Of a stretch of DNA of 52,415 nt, positions 39,852-48,585 are shown one piece after another. Source of the stretch: a virus; IMG/VR virus record IMGVR_UViG_3300030116_004169, positions 8,219 to 60,633 of that record; one strand, 5' to 3'. A program made the translations under genes and the position numbers. A model generated the notes under the pieces. It was not told where the DNA came from and did not search any database. It saw nothing but the letters and a program-made list of their open reading frames with translations. Numbering within the stretch: the stretch's first letter is position 1; every line of letters starts with the position of its first letter.

Positions 39852-40633
39852 TAGCTTACCATATCATATATTCTTTTAAGTTGATCTTGTTGTTTGTAAA
39901 AGAACTGTGCTCCTCTTCTTCTCATTTCTTTAAAATCCTCTGGGGATGCACCTGACATTATTCCTGCTCCTAAAACGGCATCAGCACGACTTACAAATTC
40001 ACCATCTGCTAATTGTGCAAGCATAGTATCTTCGTCTTTATCGCCATTACCAGATCCATCTTCCACATATCCTGTTGCTCTAGTATAATTATTTATATCA
40101 TTCTCATCGTGTGTCATCTTACTTGGTAGATAATTAACACCTCCTTCTGCATAATGAGGAACTAATTCAGCTATCCCACCTTCTTTTAATTGATACATAG
40201 GAGAGGTAAAGTTATAAACTGATTGATCTTGACCTGCTGCTGCATCTGCATACTGAGCTCTGTCTGTCAAACCAGACAAATCCCCTCTCGCTCTAGCGTA
40301 AGCATCTGAATATTCTTGATCTGAATAAGGTGATGAGCCTTTGAGCATGTCTTGCACACTAGGTTGATTCATAGCCATCTGCGAACCTAATGTACCACCA
40401 GCTGCTCCGACACCAAATGCAGCACCCTTACCTAAAGTTGCTGCTCCTCCATAACTAGATGCACTTGTTCCAGCAAGTCCTAATCCTGCTGATTGCAAAC
40501 CATAAGCTCCTACACCACTTAAAGCAGCTCCGAACGCCATTGATTTTAATACATTTCTGTTTGATTCCCCTCTTGCCAAAGCTGAGATGCCTCCGATTCC
40601 AGCACCAATTAGCATAGCCATTTGAATTGCCAT
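39851..40633 (-). CDS. Virion protein with glycine-rich membrane-active N-terminus
   Basis: 260 aa. Residues 1-85 are Gly/Ala-rich and hydrophobic; residues about 150-255 contain GGIAELVPHYAEGGV, EDTMLAQLADGEFVSRADAVLGAG and RRRGAQFFYKQQ, a conserved C-terminal block I recall from many marine phage structural proteins. AAGGAG ribosome site. Presumably part of the ejected set or tail tip. Confidence 0.65.
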   Translation of the reverse strand: MAIQMAMLIGAGIGGISALARGESNRNVLKSMAFGAALSGVGAYGLQSAGLGLAGTSASSYGGAATLGKGAAFGVGAAGGTLGSQMAMNQPSVQDMLKGSSPYSDQEYSDAYARARGDLSGLTDRAQYADAAAGQDQSVYNFTSPMYQLKEGGIAELVPHYAEGGVNYLPSKMTHDENDINNYTRATGYVEDGSGNGDKDEDTMLAQLADGEFVSRADAVLGAGIMSGASPEDFKEMRRRGAQFFYKQQDQLKRIYDMVS

Positions 40634-40662
40634 AAAAATCTCCTTTATTGCCTATAATACCC

Positions 40663-41487
40663 TTATTTTTGTTGACTATCAACACCCATAGCAACCATTT
40701 CGTCTATAAGTCTACCAGTAAACTGATGCTCACCTACGTGAGTAATATATTCTGTGATTAAAGCCATACATTTACCACCTATTTTTGTCCATAATCTTGA
40801 AAAAGCAAAGTCTTCCCCAAAGTATAGCTTTGTTTCTTTATCGTAATAAGTATCAAAAAAATTGTATAAATTTTTTCTTAATTGCTTTTCCCCATCAATC
40901 ATCGTTTCTTGTTTAATTGTTAAATCTGGATAAGCCTCAATCATTTTTTCTAAGGCTTGTCTTTTAATTAATAAACAACCAGTCATAGAATGTGATAATT
41001 CAATCATTCCATCTCTTACTTCTATGTCATCCTCTTTATCTTTTATACGCACAGGAAACATATTACCACTTGTTTTTGCTTGTGTAGAATTCATACTAGG
41101 TATATCTCTCCACTTATTTAACACTTTGTCCCATTGTATTACTTTCATAGGATATGGAATACTTAATACCTCTTGGTCTTTCTCTATCATTTTGAATATA
41201 GAATCGGCATTAAATAATATATCGCTATCTATGAACAATAAGTGTGTATAACCAGAATTTAAAAACTCAGACACACATAAATTTCTACCTTGCGTCACTA
41301 ATGATGACTTCATTAGCTGTAACATAATAGGTATTTTCTTTTCATTACATTGTGCTTGTAATTTAAATACTGACTGCATGTAATGTATAGACACTTCACT
41401 ATGCACTGGTGTAGCTACAAACAATTTTATTTTTTTATTATCTATCCAGTTTGCATCTGGTGTGTATATAGGTTCATGGTTTTGCAT
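40663..41487 (-). CDS. Glycosyltransferase (GT-A fold)
   Basis: 274 aa. KLFVATPVHSEVSIHYMQSV opens a nucleotide-sugar fold; metal site DSD at 87-89 (LLFIDSDILF); SMTGCLLIKRQALEKM and LYFGEDFAFSRLW (ED) complete a GT2/Anp1-like active site. It transfers a sugar from a nucleotide donor. The acceptor is unknown: tail or fibre protein, host O-antigen or DNA. It overlaps the second glycosyltransferase by 14 bp and has AAGGAG upstream. Confidence 0.8.
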   Translation of the reverse strand: MQNHEPIYTPDANWIDNKKIKLFVATPVHSEVSIHYMQSVFKLQAQCNEKKIPIMLQLMKSSLVTQGRNLCVSEFLNSGYTHLLFIDSDILFNADSIFKMIEKDQEVLSIPYPMKVIQWDKVLNKWRDIPSMNSTQAKTSGNMFPVRIKDKEDDIEVRDGMIELSHSMTGCLLIKRQALEKMIEAYPDLTIKQETMIDGEKQLRKNLYNFFDTYYDKETKLYFGEDFAFSRLWTKIGGKCMALITEYITHVGEHQFTGRLIDEMVAMGVDSQQK

Positions 41488-42403
41488 TTAAAGCTCCTTG
41501 TAAAAAACTTGTCCACTCTAATTTTTTCTTTTCCCAATTATAAAATCTTTTGACAAAATCTTGTTGTGTTTTTAAATGATTTAAAACCTCTGGCTCGTGG
41601 AGCGTGGACACTGCTCCTCGGATAGCGTGAGCGAAAGCAGTAGCTAAATTACGATAATTTCTATCATAGGTTACATAAACAGGAAACTCGGAGCAGGTTT
41701 CATACAAAGCACCAAAGTTTGTAACTATACACATCAATCCTGCTGCCATAGCTTCAAGAGCTGCATTACAACTTGTTTCTTCCCATATACTAGGATAAGC
41801 AAACATATGGTAGCGATATATATATTTTTGTATAAAAGAATGATCTTTGTATCCTATATAATTAACGTTTTCTAATTTTCTAGCTTGTTCATATAAAGGC
41901 TCATATATATGTTCATTTGCTTTTTCAAAATCTTCACCATATATTTTACAACTACTAAATACATCCAAATGTACTTTACAATCTTGTAATTGTTGCATAG
42001 CACCTAGTAATACATTTAAACCTCTCCAAGGAGTGACATGAAATAACATACGAACCATATCACCCTCTTTGTAAGGTATTATCTCTGGAAAGTTAGTTAC
42101 TCCATTTTTAATAACATGGCATTTGTGAGTAGGCACATCAAACTTATATCTAAACTTTTCATAATTCCAATGTGAGTTAAAAATATACCAATCAAATTTA
42201 TCGTGGTTACTTTTATCTTCAAACCAAGGATAAATATTTGGTTGATCATAACTATTTTTTTGCCAAAGTATATTTATTTTATCTTCAGATAAAGGAATTT
42301 TGCCTGGTATAGATGTGCAGATTTGAAAATTAGATAATAATTTTTCATCTACATAGTGTGATAAAAAATGATGCTGTAGCTCTGTTCCCCCTCTAGGTAA
42401 CAT
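41474..42403 (-). CDS. Glycosyltransferase (GT-B fold, GT4-like)
   Basis: 309 aa. C-terminal donor site: MLFHVTPWRGLNVLLGAM, then FAYPSIWEETSCNAALEAMAAGLMCIVTNFGALYE, the E-x7-E signature of GT4. The N-terminal domain is short compared with usual 350-400 aa, beginning MLPRGGTELQHHFL, where the G-G-x-E loop binds substrate. Start overlaps the upstream stop (TAATG). Works with the adjacent GT-A gene, probably building a short glycan. Confidence 0.85.
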   Translation of the reverse strand: MLPRGGTELQHHFLSHYVDEKLLSNFQICTSIPGKIPLSEDKINILWQKNSYDQPNIYPWFEDKSNHDKFDWYIFNSHWNYEKFRYKFDVPTHKCHVIKNGVTNFPEIIPYKEGDMVRMLFHVTPWRGLNVLLGAMQQLQDCKVHLDVFSSCKIYGEDFEKANEHIYEPLYEQARKLENVNYIGYKDHSFIQKYIYRYHMFAYPSIWEETSCNAALEAMAAGLMCIVTNFGALYETCSEFPVYVTYDRNYRNLATAFAHAIRGAVSTLHEPEVLNHLKTQQDFVKRFYNWEKKKLEWTSFLQGALNAKP

Positions 42404-42597
42404 TATTTTTTTGTACCACTTGCTAAACTTAAAGCTTCTGGCGGCACAATGACTTTTACGTCAGTGACTATATCCTCTAGTTTTGTATCTGTATTAGGGT
42501 TGTTTACATCATGGTCTGCATCTTTTTTAGTTGCATAAACCATATTAGTTTTTTTATTTCTATAAACTTCTTCGGTAGTGCATTGTATTTTTTTCAT
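42403..42597 (-). CDS. Conserved small marine-phage protein
   Basis: 64 aa from ATG 42597. MKKIQCTTEEVYRNKKTNMVYATKKDADHDVNNPNTDT...DVKVIVPPEALSL. I recall this sequence type as common in uncultured marine phage tail modules, of unknown function. An upstream ATG at 42615 is possible. Confidence 0.65.
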   Translation of the reverse strand: MKKIQCTTEEVYRNKKTNMVYATKKDADHDVNNPNTDTKLEDIVTDVKVIVPPEALSLASGTKK

Positions 42598-42628
42598 TTG
42601 TAAAATATCCCACATTTGTTAATAATTT

Positions 42629-43294
42629 TCAACTAATACTTATCCACTCTCTTGTTTGAGGAGGATCATCTACATCTTTCGACATAGGAAAACTTATAGA
42701 TAATCTTTTTGATATAGATGTTGCTTGATGAACTATATTTTTAGGAATGTATATTACATCTCCTTCATTTAAAATAATATCTAACATAGGTTTTTTATCT
42801 GTACTTACTTGACGTTCTCCTTCATACAAATACACATCCCATATTTTAAAATTAGTTTGACCAGCTACTTGTACAATTATGTTATCTGATCTATCCCAGT
42901 GTTTATTTAAACTTGTATTTTTTTCTCCTATGTGTAAATCAAAATAAATATGTGCATCTACAGCAGCTTTATTTTTTTTTTCTAAATAATTACATATGGT
43001 ATTAATATTTTTATTTGCTCTAGACATATCAGAAATCCAACACACTCCTTGTTCCATAACTGATTTTAAACAATCTGCTGGTATAGATTTGTGATCGCTT
43101 ACCCAAGGTGATGATTGCCAGCCTATATTATTATGAATAGCTGTTGTGTGAAATCTGTCTACATTTGTAAGTGGTCTTATGTTTATTAAAGTTTCAAGTT
43201 CTTTCCAACTAAACAAATTGTAACAAACTTTTTCTTTATAGTTTGTTTTATTTTCTTTTACACAATCTAATATTTTATGTAAGCCAAGAGACAA
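42629..43294 (-). CDS. JmjC/cupin-4-like Fe(II) oxygenase
   Basis: 221 aa. Metal triad H132-x-D134 ... H189 (KHWDRSDNIIVQVAGQTNFKIW; GDVIYIPKNIVHQATSI). The HxD plus Y-I-P-x-x-x-x-H series is that of the JmjC-like cupins (ribosomal oxygenases, FIH-like), which hydroxylate amino-acid side chains. So a protein substrate is likely. Overlaps the next oxygenase gene by 20 bp; the pair may act in series. Confidence 0.8.
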   Translation of the reverse strand: MSLGLHKILDCVKENKTNYKEKVCYNLFSWKELETLINIRPLTNVDRFHTTAIHNNIGWQSSPWVSDHKSIPADCLKSVMEQGVCWISDMSRANKNINTICNYLEKKNKAAVDAHIYFDLHIGEKNTSLNKHWDRSDNIIVQVAGQTNFKIWDVYLYEGERQVSTDKKPMLDIILNEGDVIYIPKNIVHQATSISKRLSISFPMSKDVDDPPQTREWISIS

Positions 43295-43838
43295 TGCTGT
43301 ACCTAACGCCTTTTTTTAAAGGTGTTACTTGATGAGGATATAAAAAATTACTTGGAAATAATAAAATATCTCCAGCTTTTAATTTTGGTTTAGAATATGG
43401 TTTATCAGTAAAAGGATTTGTAAAAATTACATCTCCTCCTTCATATTCTTCATTTAAATTTATAATTATAGATAAAGTTCTATTCAAAGATGCAGATTGA
43501 TCAACGTGTTTAATATAAAAATTTCCTTTTTCATATTTTAAAAGGTTTATTTCATTTAATGCTAATCTACCTAAAAATTTTATGTGTTTAGAATATTTAA
43601 TGACAGCACTTTTTATACCCTGTTCAACTATATTAAAATATTCAGGAGCACCATAATCGTTAGGGTTTAACCAATGAGATAAAACATCTCTTGTTTTAGT
43701 GTCAGTAACAGGTTTGTTTCGCGCACCCACAACTTCAGCTTTAGTCTTACAATTAATATCCATATAAGAAATCATTTTTTTACAATCTTTTATAGATATA
43801 ACTTTTTTAATATGAAAAATAGCATCAGAAACTTGCAT
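43275..43838 (-). CDS. Prolyl-4-hydroxylase-like 2OG oxygenase
   Basis: 187 aa. H111-x-D113 (KHVDQSASLNRTLSIIINLN), GGDVIF, GDILLFPSNFLYPHQVTPLKKGVRYSIVSW with H169 and R179: the full set for Fe(II) and 2-oxoglutarate. Typical phage P4H-like enzyme of about 190-200 aa. Substrate unknown; a tail protein is possible given the setting. Confidence 0.87.
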   Translation of the reverse strand: MQVSDAIFHIKKVISIKDCKKMISYMDINCKTKAEVVGARNKPVTDTKTRDVLSHWLNPNDYGAPEYFNIVEQGIKSAVIKYSKHIKFLGRLALNEINLLKYEKGNFYIKHVDQSASLNRTLSIIINLNEEYEGGDVIFTNPFTDKPYSKPKLKAGDILLFPSNFLYPHQVTPLKKGVRYSIVSWLT

Positions 43839-43856
43839 CCACGTATTTTACATTAA

Positions 43857-44198
43857 CTATCCGTTTTGTAAAGAACGATCTACTAAAGCATAAGATACTA
43901 TACCTTGTATTTCATTAGCAGTTCCTGCTGTCATTTTTAAAACATCACCCTCTTCTAATACCAAAGTATGTGAAATAATTTGTCTCGTAGTATTAGCTGC
44001 AATAGAAGCATTATCTATTCTAAAAGTAGCAGTAGCACTTGTATCAGTGACTTGTGTAACTAAATTTACAGCACCAGAAGATCCATTGTGAGCTTGTATT
44101 TGTTTAATCAAACATCTACCACTTGTAGGAGCTGTAAGTATAGAAGTAGTGCCAGTGGTAGATAAATTAAATCCTGCATTTTTGTATTGTATTGTCAT
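43857..44198 (-). CDS. Small beta-rich virion protein
   Basis: 113 aa from ATG 44198, overlapping the stop of the gene before it (TCATGA). Thr/Ser-rich beta protein (TGTTSILTAPTSGRCLIKQIQAHN ... EEGDVLKMTAGTANEIQGIVSYALV), the style of tail or decoration proteins that display at the surface. I recall similar proteins in tail modules. No enzyme motif. Confidence 0.65.
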   Translation of the reverse strand: MTIQYKNAGFNLSTTGTTSILTAPTSGRCLIKQIQAHNGSSGAVNLVTQVTDTSATATFRIDNASIAANTTRQIISHTLVLEEGDVLKMTAGTANEIQGIVSYALVDRSLQNG

Positions 44199-44359
44199 GA
44201 CAAAAACCACTCAAAAGTTTGTTGTTCTTTTTTTAAATCATCTTGATAAGAAAAATTTAATTTTTGTATTATCTGTTGTAAAGCCAAATTTATTAGTCTT
44301 TGATTTTCGACAGAGTATTCTGTTTTAGGATCGGGTATATGTGTTACTATCTTTGCCAT
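44195..44359 (-). CDS. Small conserved tail-module protein (54 aa)
   Basis: MAKIVTHIPDPKTEYSVENQRLINLALQQIIQKLNFSYQDDLKKEQQ ... FFLS-like end. ATG 44359 lies within the end of the upstream gene; its stop overlaps the next start by 4 bp. I recall the DPKTEYSxENQRLINxAL pattern from marine podoviruses, which supports a real gene despite its length. Function unknown. Confidence 0.72.
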   Translation of the reverse strand: MAKIVTHIPDPKTEYSVENQRLINLALQQIIQKLNFSYQDDLKKEQQTFEWFLS

Positions 44360-44667
44360 AATTTGTCTCCATAAAGTCCTTGTGATCCACTAACTAAGCC
44401 ACAAGTCATACCAAATCTATTAGAAAATATTATAGTCCATTTTTGAGATTTTGTATTTAAAAAAATTTCAATAAGTTCATCGCTGTCACTTACTGCCCAA
44501 GCAATTCTTTCTTTTTTTCCTATTTTTTTTAAATCATTTGTAACATAACTATGTGAACTACAAGCATATATTTTTGTCATTTCAACATATTGTATGGGTT
44601 TAGAGAATAATGCATTTATTATTAAATAAATACAAATTACCATTACTGTAATATCTAACATTTTCAT
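44347..44667 (-). CDS. Small exported or membrane-anchored protein
   Basis: 106 aa with one N-terminal hydrophobic helix (about 3-21, signal or anchor), then a globular part with FLNTKSQKWTIIFSNRFGMTCGLVSGSQGL. Marine phages often code such short proteins with a signal and G-x-(S/T)-C near the end. The role outside the membrane is unknown (superinfection exclusion is one idea). Confidence 0.6.
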   Translation of the reverse strand: MKMLDITVMVICIYLIINALFSKPIQYVEMTKIYACSSHSYVTNDLKKIGKKERIAWAVSDSDELIEIFLNTKSQKWTIIFSNRFGMTCGLVSGSQGLYGDKLWQR

Positions 44668-44954
44668 TTTTTATTTTCTCTTCTTATTGCCTCTTTACAT
44701 TGTTTAGCTAGTCTTGCTACCTCAGTTTTTCCCATAACTTTTGCTCTTTGTTCCATAACAGTTAATATTTGTATTTTTCTAGCAAAAGGTTTACTTACTC
44801 TTTTTACTTTTCTACAAGTGGCTTTCGCATCTGATAAAGTGGCAAACTTTATACGCACTGTATCTTTAGGATTTTCATCTGTGTAAAGCCTTCTCCCACT
44901 ACCTTTGGGTTTTTTACCTGTTCCTTTTACTGGATCTTTTACTTTTTTTATCAT
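44664..44954 (-). CDS. Conserved basic small protein (KGTGKKPKGSGRRLYTDENPKD)
   Basis: 96 aa. The N-terminal part GTGKKPKGSGRRLYTDENP is one I recall as nearly invariant in marine podovirus proteins; the rest is basic helical (residues 38-96). It probably binds nucleic acid or acts in the neck. Overlaps both neighbours. Confidence 0.7.
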   Translation of the reverse strand: MIKKVKDPVKGTGKKPKGSGRRLYTDENPKDTVRIKFATLSDAKATCRKVKRVSKPFARKIQILTVMEQRAKVMGKTEVARLAKQCKEAIRRENKK

Positions 44955-45237
44955 CTTGTTTTCTAACAGCTCTATATATTATATCAGGAGGTGCCATAAA
45001 ATAACAATACTCCTTTATAGTTAACACTTTAAATGATTTCTGTTTTTGCAAACCCCATCTAAAATCTTGTGCGTTTTCTTTTATCATCGCAGAGTAAAAT
45101 TTATATTTGTCAGGCCACTCGTGTTTTGTAAACTTCCATATTTTTTTTGCATTTAACACTATTGCATATGGATTTGATGTATGGTCACTTTTCCATATAT
45201 TTTCATCATCAATGCTTACTATGTTCTTTATGTCCAT
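44914..45237 (-). CDS. Small protein after the tail hub, unknown
   Basis: 107 aa, W/K/Y-rich, with basic end KKSKRSSKRNR. Starts 3 bp after the hub gene stop. No family recognised. Confidence 0.5.
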   Translation of the reverse strand: MDIKNIVSIDDENIWKSDHTSNPYAIVLNAKKIWKFTKHEWPDKYKFYSAMIKENAQDFRWGLQKQKSFKVLTIKEYCYFMAPPDIIYRAVRKQDDKKSKRSSKRNR

Positions 45238-45240
45238 TCA

Positions 45241-47415
45241 TCAACGCCTACCATCAATCTGTGTATCTGCCTTAAATGTTCCGTAACGCCATGTTTCATC
45301 TCTAGAAGTGTTTTCTATTTTTAAATTTGCTGCTCTGGCTCTCGCTCTTGTATCAACTTTTTGTGTAGATGAAGAAACAGTAAATGGTCCTAGACTACTA
45401 CTGGCCTCCGTGTCACTAGGAAAATCTTTAAGATTTATTGTGACTTGGGCGTTGCCAGATAAAGCTCTAAAGTCTGGAATGAATCTTCTCACTTTTATAA
45501 AAAATTCTCCTGTGCCTAACTCTGGTGAATTTACTTCAAAGTCTCCACTTTGTATACTACCCACTATAGCATTAGTGTCATCATTATTAACTTCATTGTT
45601 ACCTTTTTCATGTGCATATAATATAGAAGAACCATTTACATTAGTTACACCTTGTATAGTAGGAAATGAGGGCACACCAGTTTCATTAAATTTAGTTCCA
45701 TAAGGATTATCAAAAACAGTTTTATCATAGTATGTTGTTCTTGCTAATGAACCTATAGTCCAAACACCTTCTAAATAATTATAAGTTACAACCCTATCAA
45801 TTTGATTTGTTGCAGCTGATGGATAAAACCAGTTTATTTCACCAAATAAAGAGTTATATCCAGCAAATATGACATCCGACGCATTAAAATTTAAACCTAG
45901 ATCACCCTCATCAATAGTAGTAAAAACAAAATCCTCTACAGAGCAAGGTATCTTTTTAACTGTACCATCAAATAAATAAAAACCACCAGCTTGACCCATC
46001 CAATACACAACACCATTTACAGCAACAACTCCGTGCTGTGATATTAAGCCACAGTTAGCTCCAGCTTGTTCAATACCAAAAGTAAAAGGAGGTCCTATAA
46101 ATCTCATTGTATACGCTGCTGTATCAGTTAAAATTAAATTATATGCACCAGCGTTTACTCCTCCAACTATTTTAGCTCCATTATCTATTCTAAATGTACC
46201 CGCAGTGTTTGTTGAAGTAGGTGTGTAATCAGTCAAACTTTCTTGATCTGAAAATCTAATAAACATTTTATCTTGTGTACCACTTGCTATTGTGGGCTCT
46301 GTGCCTAAATGAATTAAATGTCTATCTCTGTCCGACACTAAAGTCATTACACTTTTTTCTGGAGCACCAGATATTACAGTAGCTCGTGTACCTAAAGAAT
46401 TAGATGCTGATGGATCCCACTGAAAACTTTTATTATTTCTAACTGTGCCTATAAGTATTTCACCAAAATTATCTAAAGACCAATTACCCGGTTCTAATAT
46501 TGTCACCACTTGATCTGTAGCATCTCCCCAACCAGCATAAGTTGATGCTTCAACAACTTGAGTGCCATCACTATGAGCGGCTGTGGCTGTTCCTAATGCA
46601 CCTCTTGTAATTCCAGTTAAATCATTACTTGATATTCCAGTATAAGTAATTAATTCACTATCAATCAAAATAGTACCTCCAGATGAAGAAAAGTTTGAGG
46701 TAGAGTCAAGCGTTATAGAAGTTCCTGATCCACCAGTGCCAGCACTATCATTTAGTAAAGCTCCGTTTAAAGTATCTGATGCAAGAGGAAAAGTTTCACC
46801 TCCCCATCTTCCAGTACCCCAACCATAACCAGCTACTTGAAAAGCATCTCCTATTTTAAAATAAGGAGTGACTGTAACACTGCCTGCAGCACTCATACCA
46901 GTACCAGACTCGTTACTAGCCATAGTGATAGTAAAATTATCTGAAGTTGCTGTAATTACTTGAAAAGTATTAGTAGTAAAATTAGCTGTATTAAAACCAG
47001 TTGCTCCTCCACCGGGTAAAGTAACACTACTAAACAAAAATAAATCTCCCTCCACTAAACCATGAGCTGCTTTGTTTATAGTAATTGTAGCCGAACCATT
47101 AGAGGATGTAAAAGTACAAGATGTTAAAGCTGTGCCTAAAGGTGTAATGTCATAAAATTTGCCATCATAGTATACAAATAATGCTTTATTAGTGCCGATA
47201 CCAATAAATCTTCTACCAGTTGTATCAGCCCAAATGTGCATAGCTCTTGTGACACCAACTAAAGTATCAGTGGTAGTTTGTTCCCAACCACCTATTTTCT
47301 CTGGATAGCCATAACGAAATCTTACGTTATCGCAATCAATCCATTTTCCTTCAGCTCCTGTTGGTGTGACCTGTTTATTTATACCAGGTGCTATTTTAAC
47401 TTCACTCAAAGGCAT
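45241..47415 (-). CDS. Tail hub / head-completion protein (P22 gp10-like)
   Basis: 724 aa. Begins LSEVKIAPGINKQVTPTGAEGKWIDCDNVRFRYGYPEKIGGW, the start of phage stabilisation proteins, then beta-propeller-like repeats (LIHLGTEPTIAS, VVYWMGQAGGFYLFDGTVKKIPCSVEDFVF), and ends RARAANLKIENTSRDETWRYGTFKADTQIDGRR. In P22 gp10 closes the portal and joins it to the tail needle. An inserted beta-rich domain (about 100-300) is Ser/Thr/Gly-rich. Strong support for a short-tailed phage. Confidence 0.85.
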   Translation of the reverse strand: MPLSEVKIAPGINKQVTPTGAEGKWIDCDNVRFRYGYPEKIGGWEQTTTDTLVGVTRAMHIWADTTGRRFIGIGTNKALFVYYDGKFYDITPLGTALTSCTFTSSNGSATITINKAAHGLVEGDLFLFSSVTLPGGGATGFNTANFTTNTFQVITATSDNFTITMASNESGTGMSAAGSVTVTPYFKIGDAFQVAGYGWGTGRWGGETFPLASDTLNGALLNDSAGTGGSGTSITLDSTSNFSSSGGTILIDSELITYTGISSNDLTGITRGALGTATAAHSDGTQVVEASTYAGWGDATDQVVTILEPGNWSLDNFGEILIGTVRNNKSFQWDPSASNSLGTRATVISGAPEKSVMTLVSDRDRHLIHLGTEPTIASGTQDKMFIRFSDQESLTDYTPTSTNTAGTFRIDNGAKIVGGVNAGAYNLILTDTAAYTMRFIGPPFTFGIEQAGANCGLISQHGVVAVNGVVYWMGQAGGFYLFDGTVKKIPCSVEDFVFTTIDEGDLGLNFNASDVIFAGYNSLFGEINWFYPSAATNQIDRVVTYNYLEGVWTIGSLARTTYYDKTVFDNPYGTKFNETGVPSFPTIQGVTNVNGSSILYAHEKGNNEVNNDDTNAIVGSIQSGDFEVNSPELGTGEFFIKVRRFIPDFRALSGNAQVTINLKDFPSDTEASSSLGPFTVSSSTQKVDTRARARAANLKIENTSRDETWRYGTFKADTQIDGRR

Positions 47416-47424
47416 TTTATAGCC

Positions 47425-48000
47425 CTATCTTTTTAAATCTTTAACTGAACTATCGTCACTCCATCTATTAACACGAGCTACCTCTGTAACTTTGCCATCA
47501 ACCACAGTGTCTGTGTATAATGCTTTTATTTCAGTCATATTAGAAGCTCCATCTATGGCTGAACAAATGTCATCACAATCCTTACGTATTTTAGCACAGT
47601 AATCAGTGACTGATGTAGGAATCGTTTTTGAACTATCCATTGTTACTCTTGCCACTAGCCAGTCAAACTGTCTCATTTTATCATAAGCAGTTTGCTGAGC
47701 TGAAGATTTTGCTTCAACTTTAAAATTAGCTAAATCTTTATCTATTAACTTTATAGTTTCAGTGACTTTTTTTGATGACGCATCATAAGCATACTTTGCA
47801 TCACCATCCCAGTCATTAAATCTAGTGTCGCCAGTATCTGCTCTTACAATCGTAAACAATCTTACAGCGTTTAATTCACTTTCAGACCATAAAGAAAAAA
47901 TTTCTTTAGGATGTTTAATGCCATCAATTGTCATTGACTTAGGTGCAGATATAACCTCGGTAACACTATTATCGCCATTAGTATCTACTAAAGCCCACAT
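47425..48000 (-). CDS. Tail-fibre-associated protein, unknown
   Basis: 191 aa. MWALVDTNGDNSVTEVISAPKSMTIDGIKHPKEIFSLWSESELNA resembles the start of small tail-tip or fibre-assembly proteins, then a helical part (85-160). I recall similar proteins beside the gp10-like hub in marine phages. The next gene downstream is the hub itself. Confidence 0.6.
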   Translation of the reverse strand: MWALVDTNGDNSVTEVISAPKSMTIDGIKHPKEIFSLWSESELNAVRLFTIVRADTGDTRFNDWDGDAKYAYDASSKKVTETIKLIDKDLANFKVEAKSSAQQTAYDKMRQFDWLVARVTMDSSKTIPTSVTDYCAKIRKDCDDICSAIDGASNMTEIKALYTDTVVDGKVTEVARVNRWSDDSSVKDLKR

Positions 48001-48021
48001 ATTTATCTCCTTTATAATTAA

Positions 48022-48585
48022 TTAACTATATGGAGATTGTACCACATAAGGAGTGCTTGACGCTACACTGTAATCAATTGCCCAACGTTTTTTTTCACAA
48101 TAAATATCTCCTGCTTTATGAGGTATCCAAGGATTAAAAATCATAAAAGAACCAGGAGGTGCATAATAATCTTTTCCATCCCAATGAAAACCACCTCCCC
48201 AATCTTCTTTCCAGTCTGATTCTAAAAGACCTAAAACTTTAATCACATTGGCTTCTGCTGGTAGATCGTGCTTATGATCTGTGTGCATATTATTATTAGT
48301 ATGTTTGTCCCTAACTCCAATACCAGCACAGTAAACGTGCATAGTAATTAATTTACATTTTTGATGTATCATAGACAAGATAGCATAAGCCATACCTGCT
48401 CCTGTTGCCTTTGATATAGTGTTGTTAGCGTTATTGATTAAATTAATTTTCGGAAATCTTTCATCTACTGAATGATTTATTGGGTATTGCAAACTCCATT
48501 CTTCACATTGTATTGACCAATCTTTAAGTAAATCCAATAAATGTAAAGGAACTGCATCTTTAACTATTGTTAGTTTGTGTTTCAC
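48022..48585 (-). CDS. 2OG/Fe(II) oxygenase near tail fibres (a)
   Basis: 187 aa. NNNMHTDHKHDL (H101-x-D103), GGGFHWDGKDYYAPPGSFMIFNPWIPHKAGDI (H156) and R167: the metal triad and the Arg for 2-oxoglutarate in correct order. Overlaps the next upstream oxygenase gene by 26 bp. No ribosome site of note, so coupled expression is likely. Substrate unknown. Confidence 0.78.
   Translation of the reverse strand: MKHKLTIVKDAVPLHLLDLLKDWSIQCEEWSLQYPINHSVDERFPKINLINNANNTISKATGAGMAYAILSMIHQKCKLITMHVYCAGIGVRDKHTNNNMHTDHKHDLPAEANVIKVLGLLESDWKEDWGGGFHWDGKDYYAPPGSFMIFNPWIPHKAGDIYCEKKRWAIDYSVASSTPYVVQSPYS

Noticed and set aside
40455-40694. Minus-strand 79-codon frame at the start of the virion gene 39851-40633
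   Set aside because: It is a different frame of a clearly coding, well-supported gene, with Trp/Cys/Arg-rich random composition.
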